A stretch of 64,000 bases of DNA from Symsagittifera roscoffensis. Its lineage: Eukaryota; Xenacoelomorpha; Acoela; Convolutidae. The position numbers and the translations under genes were made by a program. This document shows, in pieces, positions 1 through 12,658 of this stretch. The notes under the pieces are model-generated. The model was not told the DNA's origin, searched no databases, and was given only the letters and a program-made list of their open reading frames with translations. The stretch spans positions 61,492,594 through 61,556,593 of the forward strand of contig NC_087067.1 of NCBI RefSeq assembly GCF_963678635.1, given 5' to 3'. Numbering within the stretch: position 1 is the first letter of the stretch; every line of letters begins with the position of its first letter.

Positions 1-1442
1 ATGACTAAACACCACAAATCAAAAAATAACAGCATGAGTAAGAAAAGAGCACCAACGGTATTCAAACCACCATATTATGTTAACACAAAAAAGGACCTCT
101 GAAAGAAACAGCACGAAATCATACTCCCACTCCTGGCCTAACCCACCAGAGAGGACGTGCTGAGCATGCCCTATAGCCGGCCTTACCCACCGCGCTACAA
201 ACACGCTTTGTGACCACACTTCTATTTTTAATAAGATGTACTCAAGGGTGAGTAACTCTTCAAAATAACTGAACTAAAATAAAAGGCTTTTGTTGAAACA
301 ACTAACCAAGATCATAACTAAAAAACAATTAACTAAAATCTATAAAATATAATTTATAATATGCAGTACAAAGATCACACACAACAACAAGGACGAACAT
401 CCAAAGACTAGACGATCCCATCACAACTTGAACAAAAGAATGGCTACCAACCACAACCGAAATGCCGCCCACAGTCACGACTCAAAGGATTTAGAGTAAG
501 ACTTGACTTCGCAGCAAAGGACTTCATTGAACCAGACCAATGACCACCTCGATGTTCAAGTATACGTACAGATCAGAGTAACAAGGCATCCCTTCCAAAC
601 ACGAATTTCACGCCATTCCCAGATGAGGCTGATCACAAAACAGTTCTCCACAAATGCAAACAAAACTGACATAGCAAAACCTTTTGGATTCTGGAATCTA
701 AACGATTTCAATGGGGATCGCATTCGTTGACAAACGACAAGAAAATTTTTTGATATCCCTAACTCCAGCGTTCTGGAATGTTTCTCTTGAAGGGAAATTA
801 TGTCGACGGTTCTAATCTCCTGGACCTCTCCTCTCCAGGGAACAAGAAAAAGAAAATGATGTTCGCCACATACCAACGTTCATCATCCATCCTTCAATTG
901 CAGAAAAAAGAGTTAAAACTCATAAACTCTGTAAACCCCGGATGGGTGCAACCTGATCTAAACTACATTTTATTATTTATAAATTAGAGAATTTACCACC
1001 GTAAAATATTTAATATTAACCAATCACAATCCATCCAACTAATAACCCACTTATTTGTAAGTGCTGAAATTACTTGTAATTTCAGCACCAGAGAGATTTG
1101 AATTTACCTTAGAGATTAGTTGCCTCTCCCGAGTACTTCAGCAGCCGCAACAATACCAGTATACTCTAGATCTTTTGAGCCTAGCAGAGACTAGTTGAAT
1201 ACCCTGAGACTAGTAGTTATAAAAGTAAGATTAGGATCGGTATTGGACTAAGAAAGTGCACGAATCTATCCGGCCGAAAATAAGATAGCGTGTCGAGCAG
1301 ACGGTGTACCCTATCCGAAGTTACTCTATGAGTTATAGCCCAACCGAACTTAACTCACTATGGCCCAAAACCTTCTGTGATGTAACACTTTTTGGAGAGT
1401 AAAAAATTGAATTTGCTTTCACTTTTGTTTATTTGTGTATTT
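1..1442. other. AT-rich sequence without a recognisable gene
   Basis: I see no convincing coding region here. Open frames at 503-730 (+) and 556-876 (-) overlap each other on opposite strands, have no recognisable motif, and look like chance openings. The PLE remnant that starts near 1443 may extend further left in a form too decayed to read. Confidence 0.5.
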
Positions 1443-1699
1443 TCTTGTGGATGTGAGTTCAGTTTTGTAGGTCAACGAGTTGTTGTTTTAACACCAGAAT
1501 TGATGCACACGAAATGAAAATTCACTCCTAGAAACTCATCTTAAGCAGTATGGAATCGAATGCATGCGAGCGCAGGTGTGCGATGGAGGATTTAGAGCTA
1601 GCTAACACCAACGTGAAGCTACTGCCATTAGAAGCACTTCACATGGGAAGAAGAGACCGGGAACAATTACGCGCATTGAGGTCAAGAGTAGGATATTGA
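1443..1699 (+). pseudogene. Penelope-like element, GIY-YIG endonuclease remnant
   Basis: This is the decayed C-terminal part of a Penelope-like element, whose GIY-YIG nuclease nicks target DNA for retrotransposition. Read with frame changes, the pieces match the same domain at 14372-14680: a Cys-rich start with FVGQR (family YVGQT) near 1470, RIDAH near 1497 where the family has RIxxH, THLKQ near 1520, and ANTNVKLLPLEALHMG at about 1600-1650, equivalent to the KLMSLEALYIK end of the downstream copy. It has stops and frameshifts, so it is dead. It ends just before a large inverted repeat and the tandem array, as expected of head-to-tail PLE copies. Alignment is by eye. Confidence 0.6.
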
Positions 1700-1840
1700 C
1701 ACTGAAATTATGAGTCTGAAATTAAAATATCGGCTTGAACATACCCGCATAAATTTCAAAAAATCTAAATGTTACGAAATTGACGAAATAGGCGAATAAA
1801 CAAATCAATTTGAAGAGATTTTTCATGAAAAGTAATTTTT

Positions 1841-1870
1841 CAACGTTTTTGCAAAAATGTGCATCGCAGG
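1841..1870 (-). ncRNA. Degenerate hammerhead-ribozyme-like core
   Basis: On the minus strand the sequence reads CCTGCGATGCACAT, then TTTTTGC, then AAAAACGTTG. It matches the PLE-associated core (CTGANGA, a short hairpin, GAAA, then AAACGTTT) except that one base of CTGANGA is missing and the G of GAAA is lost. It forms the left outer end of an inverted repeat whose right end carries a better core at 2371-2402. It is probably inactive. Confidence 0.4.
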
Positions 1871-2370
1871 TTTTTTAAAATAAATTAACCTAAATGACGA
1901 TCAAGCATCATTTAACAAATGTTTTATAAAATAAATTACATAAACTTTTTTTGACTCTAAACCAGCTTGTTTAATAATTAGTCTATGACAGTTGAAATCT
2001 AAAACTTCTTTTAGATTAAAAAACTTTTGACCTCTAAAAAAAATTTGCAAAGATTTTTTATTAATTGTCTGGAAGTTTTTGAGTCAAAATCTCAAATTAG
2101 ACACGTATGTTTTTAAATGAAAAGCCAAAAACTTTTTAGGAACGTACATGTCTAATTCAAAATGATGACTCAGAAACTTCTAGACAAATAAATACAAATT
2201 TTTGTTTGTTTATAGAGGTTTAATTCAATTTTTCTATATAATCATTTTAGAGGATGGTTTGGAACCAAAAATTTTATAAATTATTTTAAAAATTAGTTTA
2301 CAAAAAGTTATTTCAAAAAAAAATTGTTCAGTGATGTTTTATTTTCATTTGAATTTTTTAGTTTTAAACT

Positions 2371-2402
2371 GCTGACGATGCCCATATTTGTGAAAACGTT
2401 TT
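2371..2402 (+). ncRNA. Hammerhead-ribozyme-like core
   Basis: CTGACGA (2372-2378) is followed by a short segment that can partly pair (CCCA with TGTG) and then GAAA (2392-2395), overlapping the palindrome AAACGTTT (2394-2401). CTGANGA and GAAA are the invariant halves of the hammerhead catalytic core. Self-cleaving hammerheads with very short helix III are established in PLE terminal repeats, and a self-complementary helix III would fit the dimeric forms. Flanking AT-rich bases could form helix I, but I have not folded it. It lies about 180 bases upstream of the first array unit. Confidence 0.5.
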
Positions 2403-2577
2403 AAATTTTATTTTTCATGAAAAAATTTTTCAATTAGATTTGTAAATTTACGATAAACCAAAAAAGGAAGAGCTTAAAATTCCATGTGTTTTCCCATTGA
2501 AAGGCCAGTATCTAAAACTTCAATGTTTTTACCAATGAGAAGGGAATTTTTAATGTTTAAAGGGAGTGTTTTTGTAT

Positions 2578-4872
2578 ATCGATACGTAGAATAAGGTCGG
2601 TTATTATTTGAGTTACCGAAATGTTTCATTTTGTAGAGCTAACTGCCTGTTCCACATCATCGACATCCTCAACAGAATTGGGAAAAACAATATGAGAGCC
2701 TTGTTACAGCAATTCCTGGCCTATCCCTCTATGACTATAACAAGTCGCTGAACCAAGGAAAGAAACTTCGACGATTAATGGAAGACATTCCTTTGAAGGA
2801 AAAAATTTGCTGGTCTGGCACGACGTGTTGAACAATCACAGCCACACAACCAGTAAATATCGCTCAGCCTATGTCGCTGAAGGGACAAACAATTTGAAGT
2901 CGAAGAAGCAGCAGATTTTGGCAATCACTTATCGCAGAAGGGAAGGAATGCCTGACTTGTTTAGCCAGCTACTCGGCACTGGAGTGCTCATTATTCCTGC
3001 AACAAAACGGCTAGTCTCCTAGAGCAAACAAAACAACCAGGAGAGGGTCAAGGATTATTTGAAGCTGCACCAGAATGCTGAACTGCAGCTGAAATCTCTG
3101 CGATTGGTAGTAGCTCACAAATAGATTTTGTCAGAACTAATTGGCAATATCAGGGGCAAACAATAGAAACCATCGCAGACAAGGATGAAGGCGAAAGCAA
3201 GACGTGTGCAGAAGCTGAAGGCTGAGGATGTGTCTGTGCTTCAAAGTCAGGGTTGAGGAGAGTGTGATTTGTTTTGCTTTGTGCATTATGAGATTCATTA
3301 CTCGTGGCCTGCAAAACAATGACCACAGTACTTCTCCTGCTGGTTGGCTCAGACAAGTTTTTCTTAAAAAACCAACTTGGAACATTGTGTTAGAATATTG
3401 AAATTCTTTAAAAAACTATCTGTACATCGACTAAACTTTCTGAGAAAATGCCTGAAAAACGATCGTTACCGGACTTTTTGGAACTTAGGGACACGAGAAG
3501 GTTTTTTTGGTTCAAGCTGTGCAAAATGTTCAACTAAAACTACTAAGTACTCAAACTTCCAGGGCAAATGAGAACAGCAAAAGGTTTGAGGAGATGGTAG
3601 TGAAAGCCCCATCACTGGTTCAAAAAAATTGATGAGCAGCGGTGGGCATCCATTTTCCGTATTGTGAGGCGTCAAGTTGATGCAAGCTTAAAAACGACAA
3701 CATCAGAAAATTATAGAAAAAAATTAGAAAAACTGTCTGAGAGACAAAATAAACCACTTGGGGGAGAAAAAAGCGATTAGGTAAGGTGCTTGATAACAAT
3801 GGACTGCCTGGATGGGTACATGGAATACTGCCAATGGGTCCGAAGCATCCAATTAGAGAAGAATTAACGAAACGCACTTTTTGTCTGGTATTGACATTTC
3901 CCTCTCACAATTGAAGAATAAAAGACATCTGGTGAAATTTTGAGTGAAATTGAAGCCGCGGCATGGGCATATGCAAAAAAAGCAACCCCAAGAGATAAAG
4001 CCGTTGCAAAGCGAGGAAAAAAACTTCTAAGAAAATAGATTATTGGCAGTGCAATTTTAAAAGTGGGTTCGTTTTTACATAATGAGGAAACAAAGGTGTG
4101 AATCAAACTAGAATCTTTAGGGCAATCTGTTCAATATTAAAAAAATGAAGAGTTTATAACGAAAATTCAGAAGGAACTAAGCAAACAATTACTTGCCATG
4201 ACCAAAAGAGAGGAGATAATTGATCAATTAGATTCTAAGATGAGATCAACAAATCGGGGCAAATCGCCGTTGGTACGGTTTAGCTGAAGAACACAAGGGT
4301 GAGACACTGCTACCACTATTACGATCAATTCTGGACAGCTCATATGAGAATCTTAGATCAATTCATGCAAAACTTTTTGAAAAAACTAACGGAGTCAATA
4401 TAGAAACCAATACTAAAGATGCCAGAGAAACAATTGAAAACTTGCTCTGGATCCGGATGAAACCATAATTTTTCTTGATGTGGAAAGTTTGTGCACTAAT
4501 GCTCCCTTGAAGGAAGCAATTGTAGTTGTCTTACAGAAACTGTACAGCTAGGAGTCTCCTCCTGGAATTCAAAGAGCAACCTTGAAAATGCTTTTGAATA
4601 TGGTGACAGCAAATTATGTTTCGAGTGTAATGATTCATGGTATCTGAAACTTGATGGTCTAGCAATTGCCGCTTTCCTTGGTGTAATTCTTGCAAACATA
4701 TGGCTGAAAGAGTGCAAGTTCGCTCTGAAACACGAAATACCGGCGGGAACGGTGATACAGCAAATGGATAAGACGAACGGTTTGTGCACAAAATGCAGCA
4801 AAATAATTAATTTGAACTGTATGTTTGCGATAAACTAAAACTCAACGTATAGATAATTTTTATACTGTTTTT
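2578..4872 (+). mobile_element. PLE tandem array, unit 1
   Basis: This is the first of five head-to-tail repeats and the most diverged of the first four at its left end. The decayed reading frame contains the N-terminal PLE region (SLYDYNKSLNQGK..RRL), a QQILAITYRRREGMPDLFSQLL segment in two pieces, a KREEIIDQLDSKMRSTNRGK segment, and the start of the RT palm (FLDVESLCTNAPLKEAI, where functional PLEs have LDVKSLYTNVPL). It ends inside the region equivalent to the PHD-like finger. Many stops and frameshifts make it non-coding. The 3' half (RT motif C and GIY-YIG) is missing. Confidence 0.7.
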
Positions 4873-7168
4873 ATCGATTCGTAGAATATAGCCAATTTTT
4901 TTTAGTTAACGAATTGTTTCGTATTTTAGCAGCTAGCTCCCTGTTGCACATCATCAAAATCCTCTACAGAGTTGGGAAAATGCAATACGAGAGCCTTGTT
5001 TCATCAATTCCCAGCCTATCCCTCTATGACTATAACAAGTCGCTGAACCAAGGAAAGAACCTTCGACGATTAATGGAAGAGATTCCTTTGAAGGAAAAAA
5101 TGTGCTGGTCTGGCAGGACGTGTTGAACAATTACAGCCACACAACCAGTAAATATCGCTCAGCCTGTGTCGCTGAAGGGACAAACAATTTGAAGTCGAAG
5201 AATCAGCAGATTTTGGCGATCACCTATTGCAGAAGGGAAGGAATGCCCGACTTGTTTAGCCAGCTACTCGGCACTGGAGTGATCATTATTCCTGCAACAA
5301 AACGACTAGTCTCCTAGAGCAAACAAAACAACCAGGTGAGGGTCATGGATTATTTGAAGCTGCACCAGAATGCTGAATTGCAGCTGAAATCACTGCGATT
5401 GGTAGTAGCTCACAAATAGAGTTTGTCAGAACTAATTGGCAATATCAGGGGCAAACAATAGAAACCATCGCAGACAAGGATGAAGGCAAAAGCAAGACGT
5501 GTGCAGAAGCTGAAGGCTGAGGATGTGTCTGTGCTTCAAAGACAGGGTTGAGGAGAGTGTGATTTGTTTTGCTTTGTGCATTATGAGATTTATTACGCGT
5601 GGCCTGCAAAACAATGACCACAGTACTTGTCCTGCTGGTTGGCTCAGACAAATGTTTTTTAAAAAACCAACTTGGAAAATTGTGTTAGAATATTTGAAAT
5701 TCTTTAAAAAACTATCTGTACATCGACTAAATTTTCTGAGAAAATGCCTGAAAAACGATCATTACCGGACTTTTTGGAACTTAGGGACACGAGAAGGTTT
5801 TTTTGGATCAAGCTGTGCATAATGTTCAACTAAAACTACTAAGTACTCAAACTTCCAGGGCAAATGAGAACAGCAAAAGGTTTGAGGAGATGGTAGTGAA
5901 AGCCCGATCACTGGTTCAAAAAAATCGATGAACAGCGGTGGGCATCCATTTTCCATTTTGTGAGGCGTCAAGTTGAAGCAAGCTTAAAAACGACAACATC
6001 AGAAAATCATAGAAAAAAGTTAGAAAAACTGTCTGAGAGACAAAATAAACCACTTGGGGGAGAAAAAAGCGATTAGGTAAGGTGCTTGATAACAATGGAC
6101 TGCCTGGATGGGTACATGGAATACTGCCAATGGGTCCGAAGCATCCAATTAGAGAAAGAATTAACGAAACGCACTTTTTGTCTGGTATTGACATTTCCCT
6201 CTCACAATTGAAGAAGAAAAGACATCTGGTGAAATTTTGAGTGAAATTGAAGCCGCGGCTTGGGCATATGCAAAAAAAAGCAACCCCAAGAGATAAAGCC
6301 GTTGCAAAGCGAGGAAAAAAACCTCTAAGAAAATAGATTATTGGCAGTGCAATTTGAAAAGTGGGTTCGTTTTTACATAATGAGGAAACAAACGTGTGAA
6401 TCAAACTGGAATATTTGTGGCAATCTGTTCAATTTTAAAAAATGATGAGGTTATAATGAAAATTCAGAAGGAACTAAGCAAACAATTACTTGCCATGACC
6501 AAAAGAGAGGAGATTATTGATCAATTAGATTCTAAGATGAGATCAACAAATCGGGGCAAATCGCCGTTGGTACGGTTTAGCTAAAGAACACAAGGGTGAG
6601 ACACTGCTACCACTATTACGATCAATTCTGGACAGCTCATGTGAGAATCTTAGATCAATTCATGCAAAACTTTTTGAAAAAACTAACGGAGTCAATATCG
6701 AAACCAATACTAAAGATGCCAGAGAAACAATTGAAAACTTGCTCTGGATCCGGATGAAACCATAAAATTTCTTGATGTGGAAAGTTTGTGCACTAATGCT
6801 CCCTTGAAGGAAGCAATTGTAGTTGTCTTACAGAAACTTTACAGCTAGGAGTCTCCTCCTGGAATTGAAAGAGCAACCTTGAAAATGCTTTTGAATATGG
6901 TGACAGCAAATTATGTTTCGAGTGGAATGATTCATAGTATCTGCAACTTGATGGTCTAGCAATTGCCGCTTTCCTCGGTGTAATTCTTGCAAACATATGG
7001 CTGAAAGAGTGCAAGTTCGCTCTGAAACACGAAATACCGGCGGGAACGGTGATACAGCAAATGGATAAGAAGAACGGTTTGTGCCCAAAATGCAGCAAAA
7101 TTATTAATTTGAATTGTATGTTTGCGATAAACTAAAACTCAACGTATAGATAATTCTTATACTGTTTT
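4873..7168 (+). mobile_element. PLE tandem array, unit 2
   Basis: This unit has the same content as unit 1 and a nearly identical length (2296 against 2295 bases). It starts at the same marker (ATCGATTCGTAGAATA) and ends at the same point after the RT palm start. Open fragments at 4914-5126 and 5102-5317 carry the N-terminal PLE segments in two frames. No intact coding region remains. Confidence 0.75.
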
Positions 7169-9328
7169 ATCGATTCGTAGAATATAGCCAATTTTTTTTA
7201 GTTAACGAAATGTTTCGTATTTTAGCAGCTAGCTCCCTGTTGAACATCATCAAAATCCTCTACAGAATTGGGAAAATGCAATACGAGAGCCTTGTTTCAA
7301 TTGCCTTGTTTCACAGCCACACAACCAGTAAATATCGCTCAGCCTGTGTCGCTGAAGGGACAAACGATTTGAAGTCGAAGAAGCAGCAAATTTTGGCGAT
7401 CACCTATTGCAGAAGGGAAGGAATGCCCGACTTGTTTAGCCAGCTTCTCGGCACTGGAGTGCTCATTATTCCTACAACAAAACGGCTAGTCTCTTAGAGC
7501 AAACAAAACGACCCGGAGCGGCCCAAGGAATAGTTGAAGCTGCACCAGAATGCTGAACTGAAGATGAAATCTCTGCGATTGGTAGGAGCACACAATGAAA
7601 GACTGTCAGAACTAATTGGCAATATCAGGGGCAAACAATAGAAACCATCGCAGACAAGGATGAAGGCGAAAGCAAGACGTGTGCAGAAGCTGAAGGCTGA
7701 GGATGTGTCTGTGCTTCAAAGACAGGGTTGAGGAGAGTGTGATTTGTTTTGCTTTGTGCATTATGAGATTTATTACGCGTGGCCTGCAAAACAATGACCA
7801 CAGTACTTGTCCTGCTGGTTGGCTCAGACAAATTTTTTTTAAAAAACCAACTTGGAAAATTGTGTTAGAATATTTGAAATTCTTTAAAAAACTATCTGTA
7901 CATCGACTAAATTTTCTGAGAAAATGCCTGTAAAACGATCATTACCGGACTTTTTGGAACTTAGGGACAAGGTTTTTTGGATCAAACTGTGCATAATGTT
8001 CAACTAAAACTACTAAGTACTCAAACTTCCAGGGCAAATGAGAACAGCAAAAGGTTTGAGGAGATGGTAGTGAAAGCCCGATCACTGGTTCAAAAAAATC
8101 GATGAACAGCGGCGGGCATCCATTTTCCGTTTTGTGGGGCGTCAAGTTGATGCAAGCTTAAAAATGACAACATCAGAAAATCATAGAAAAAAGTTAGAAA
8201 AACTGTCTGAGAGACAAAATAAACCACCTGGGGGAGAAAAAAGCGTTTAGGTAAGGTTCTTGATAACAATGGACTGCCTGGATGGGTACATGGATTACTG
8301 CCAATGGGTCCGAAGCATCCAATTAGAAAAAGAATATACGAAACGCACTTTTTGTCTGGTATTGACATTTCCCTCTCACAATTGAAGAAGAAAAGACATC
8401 TGGTGAAATTTTGAGTGAAATTGAAGCCGCGGCTTGGGCATATGCAAAAAAAAGCAACCCCAAGAGATAAAGCCGTTGCAAAGCGAGGAAAAAAACCTTT
8501 AAGAAATTAGATTATTGGCAGTGCAATTTTAAAAGTGGGTTTGTTTTTACATAATGAGGAAACAAACGTGTGAATCAAACTGGAATCTTTGTGGAAATCT
8601 GTTCAATTTTTAAAAATGAGGAATCTTTGTGAATTAAGCAAACAATTACTTGCCATGACCAAAAGAGAGGAGATAATTGATCAATTAGATTCTAAGATGA
8701 GATCAACAAATCGGGGCAAATCGCCGTTGGTACGGTTTAGCTAAAGAACACAAGGGTGAGACACTGCTACCACTATTACGATCAATTCTGGACAGCTCAT
8801 ATGAGAATCTTAGATCAATTCATGCAAAAATTTTTGAAAAAACTAATGGAGTCAATATAGAAACCAATACTAAAGATGCCAGAGAAGCAATTGAAAACTT
8901 GCTCTGGATCCGGATGAAACCATAATATTTCTTGATGTGGAAAGTTTGTGCACTAATGCTCCCTTGAAGGAAGCAATTGTAGTTGTCTTACAGAAACTGT
9001 ACAGCTAGGAGTCTCCTCCTGGAATTCAAAGAGCAACCTTGAAAATGCTTTTGAATATGGTGACAGCAAATTATGTTTCGAGTGTAATGATTCATGGTAT
9101 CTGCAACTTGATGGTCTAGCAATTGCCGCTTTCCTCGGTGTAATTCTTGCAAACATATGGCTGAAAGAGTGCAAGTTCGCTCTGAAACAAGAAATGCCGG
9201 CGGGAACGGTGATACAGCAAATGGATAAGAAGAACGGTTTGTGCCCAAAATGCAGCAAAATTATTAATTTGAATTGTATGTTTGCGATAAACTAAAACTC
9301 AACGTATAGATAATCCTTATACTGTTTT
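7169..9328 (+). mobile_element. PLE tandem array, unit 3
   Basis: This unit is 2160 bases long and very close to unit 4. Both lack about 130 bases present in units 1 and 2, with the sequence jumping from GCCTTGTTTCA directly to CAGCCACACAACCAG near 7310. Both also share substitutions such as GACCCGGAGCGGCCC near 7510. The shared deletion shows that units 3 and 4 arose by a later duplication than the split from unit 2. Confidence 0.75.
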
Positions 9329-11510
9329 ATTGATTCGTAGAATATAGCCAATTTTTTTTAGTTAACGAAATGTTTCGTATTTTAGCAGCTAGCTCCCTGT
9401 TGAACATCATCAAAATCCTCTACAGAATTGGGAAAATGCAATACGAGAGCTTTGTTTCAATTGCCTTGTTTCACAGCCACACAACCAGTAAATATCGCTC
9501 AGCCTGTGTCGCTGAAGGGACAAACGATTTGAAGTCGAAGAAGCAGCAAATTTTGGCGATCACCTATTGCAGAAGGGAAGGAATGCCCGACTTGTTTAGC
9601 CAGCTTCTCGGCACTGGAGTGCTCATTATTCCTACAACAAAACGGCTAGTCTCTTAGAGCAAACAAAACGACCCGGAGCGGCCCAAGGAATAGTTGAAGC
9701 TGCACCAGAATGCTGAACTGAAGATGAAATCTCTGCGATTGGTAGGAGCACACAATGAAAGACTGTCAGAACTAATTGGCAATATCAGGGGCAAACAATA
9801 GAAACCATCGCAGACAAGGATGAAGGCGAAAGCAAGACGTGTGCAGAAGCTGAAGGCTGAGGATGTGTCTGTGCTTCAAAGACAGGGGTGAGGAGAGTGT
9901 GATTTGTTTTGCTTTGTGCATTATGAGATTTATTACTCGTGGCCTGCAACACAATGACCACAGTACTTCTCCTGCTGGTTGGCTCAGAAATGTTTTTTTT
10001 AAAAAACCAACTTGGAAAATTGTGTTAGAATATTTGAAATTTTTTAAAAAACTATCTGTACTTCGACTAAATTTTCTGAGAAAATGCCTGAAAAACGATC
10101 ATTACCGGAATTTTTGGAACTTAGGGACACGAGAAGTTTTTTTTGGATCAAGCTGTGCATAATGTTCAACTAAAACTACTAAGTACTCAAACTTCCAGGG
10201 CAAATGAGAGGAGCAAAAGGTTTGAGGAGATGGTAGTGAAAGCCCGATCACTGGTTCAAAAAAAACGATTAGCAGCGGTGGGCATCCATTTTCCGTTTTG
10301 TGAGGCGTCAAGTTGATGCAAGCTTGAAAACGACAACATCAGAAAATCATAGAAAAAAGTTAGAAAAACTGTCTGAGAGACACAAAAAACCACTTGGGGG
10401 AGAAAAAAGCGATTAGGTAAGGTGCTTGATAACAATGGACTGCCTGGATGGGTACATGGAATACTGCCAAAGGGTCCGAAGCATCCAATTAGAGAAAGAA
10501 TATACGAAACGCACTTTTTGTCTGGTATTGACATTTCCCTCTCACAATTGAAGAAGAAAAGACATCTGGTGAAATTTTGAGTGAAATTGAAGCCGCGGCT
10601 TGGGCATATGCAAAAAAAGCAACCCCAAGAGATAAAGCCGTTGCAAAGCGAGGAAAAAAACCTCTAAGAAAATAGATTATTGGCAGTGCAATTTGAAAAG
10701 TGGGTTCGTTTTTACATAATGAGGAAACAAACGTGTGAATCAAACTGGAATCTTTGTGGCAATTTGTTCAATTTTGAAAAATGATGAGGTTATAATAAAA
10801 ATTCAGAAGGAACTAAGCAAACAATTACTTGCCATGACCAAAAGAGAGGAGATAGTTGATCAATTAGATTCTAAGATGAGATCAACAAATCGGGGCAAAT
10901 CGCCGTTTGTACGGTTTAGCTAAAGAACACAAGGGTGAGACACTGCTACCACTATTACGATCATTTCCGGACAGCTCACATGAGAATCTTAGATCAATTC
11001 ATGCAAAACTTTTTGAAAAAACTAATGGAGTCAATATAGAAACCAATACTAAAGATGCCAGAGAAACAATTGAAAACTTGCTCTGGATCAGGATGAAACC
11101 ATAATATTTCTTGATGTGGAAATTTTGTGCACCAATGCTCCATTGAAGGAAGCAATTGCAGTTGTCTTACAGAAACTGTACAGCTAGGAGTCTCCTCCTG
11201 GAATTCAAAGAGCAACCTTGAAAATGCTTTTGAATATGGTGACAGCAAATTATGTTTCGATTTTAATGATTCATGGTATCTGCAACTTGATGGTCTAGCA
11301 ATATCCGCTTTCCTCGGTGTAATTCTTGCAAACATATGGCTGAAAGAGTTCAAGTTTGCTCTGAAACACGAAATACCGGCGGAAACCGTGATACAGCCAA
11401 TAGATAAGAAAAACGGTTTGTGCCCAGGTTGCAGCAAAATAACTAATTTGAGTTGCATATTTGCGATAAACCAAAACTCAACGTATAGATAATTTTTATA
11501 GTGTTTTTTT
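9329..11510 (+). mobile_element. PLE tandem array, unit 4
   Basis: This unit shares the deletion and private substitutions of unit 3. Its coding remnants are broken in the same places. The fragment at 11127-11492 gives a longer open stretch across the RT palm start, including a run equivalent to WYLQLDGLAIS (functional PLEs: WYxQxDGLAMG) and ILANIWLKE, and it ends at the start of the Cys-rich finger (GLCPGC). Confidence 0.75.
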
Positions 11511-12636
11511 ATCGATGAGTAGAATATGACCAATTTCTATTTTAGTTAACAAAATGTTTCGTATTGTAGCAGCTAGCTCCCTGTTGCACATCATCAACAC
11601 GCTCTACAGAATAGGGAAAATGCAATACGAGAGCCTTGTTTCATCAGTTCCCAGCCTATCCCTCTATGACTATAACAAGTCGCTGAACCAAGGAAAGAAC
11701 CTTCGACGATTATGGGAAGACATTCCTTTGAAGTAAATGTCGCTCAGCACAGGGACAAACAATTTGAAGTCGAAGAAGCAGCAGATTTTGGCGATCACCT
11801 ATTGCAGAAGGGAAAGAAGGCCCGACTTGTTTAGCCAGCTACTCGGCACTGGAGTGAACATTATTCCTGCAACAAAAAGGCTAATCTCCAAGAGCAAACA
11901 AAACAACCCGGAGATGGTCAAGGATTATTTGAAGCTGCACCAGAATGCTGAACTGCAGCTGAAATCTCTGCGATTGGTAGTAGCTCACAAATAGAGTTTG
12001 TCAGAACTAATTGGCAATATCAGGGGCAAACAATAGAAATCATCGCGGACAAGGATGAAGGCGAAAGCAAGACATGTGCAGAAGCTGGAGGCTGAGGATG
12101 AGTCTGCGCTTCAAAGACAGGGGTGAGGAGAGTGTGATTTGTTTGCTTTGTGCATTTTCAGATTCATTACTCGTGGCCTGCAAAACAATGACCACAGTAC
12201 TTCTCCTGCTAGTTTGCTCAGACAAGTTTTTTTTTTCAAAAAAAACTAACTTGAAAAATTATGTTAGACTATTTAAAATTCTTTAAGAAATTATCGGTAC
12301 CTCGACTAAATTTTCTGAGAAAATGCCTGAAAAACGATCATTAATGGACTTTTTGAACATTAGGGTCCCAAAAACGTTTTTTTTTGGATCAAGCTGTGCA
12401 TATTTTTCAACTAAAACTACTAAGGACTGAAACTTTTAGGGCAAATGGGGACCGGAAAAGGTATGAGGAGATGCTAATGAAAGCTCGATGGCTGGTGCAA
12501 AAAAAATCGATAAACAGTGGTGGGCATCCATTTTCCGCTTCGTGAGGCGTAAAATTGAGGTAAGCTTAGAGACAACATCAGAAAACCATAGAAAAAAATA
12601 GAAAAGTTGTCCGAGAGACAAGACAAACTTTTTTTT

Positions 12637-12658
12637 GGGGGGGGGGGGGGGGGGGGGG
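12637..12658 (+). repeat. Uninterrupted 22-G homopolymer
   Basis: A run of 22 G follows a run of T inside decayed PLE unit 5. No other such run occurs in the window. It could form G-quadruplex DNA. It could also be of wrong length because of assembly or sequencing error. Confidence 0.85.

Larger units (their letters stand above)
1841..2402. repeat. Large imperfect inverted repeat of PLE 3' ends
   Basis: Two copies of a PLE 3' noncoding end face each other around position 2122. The inner arms are clearest at 2067-2110 and 2143-2185 (GTCTGGAAGTTTTTGAGTC against GACTCAGAAACTTCTAGAC), and the outer ends carry opposed hammerhead-like cores. The right arm has the orientation of the PLE 3' end at 14.76-15.03 kb and the left arm that of 18.17-18.48 kb. 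The arms are AT-rich and imperfect, so this is an old structure. Confidence 0.6.

Noticed and set aside
3137-11533. Repeated minus-strand ORFs in every array unit (for example 4496-4801, 6793-7098, 8953-9258)
   Set aside because: They recur only because the units are repeated. They lie antisense to the RT palm remnant and show no protein family pattern.
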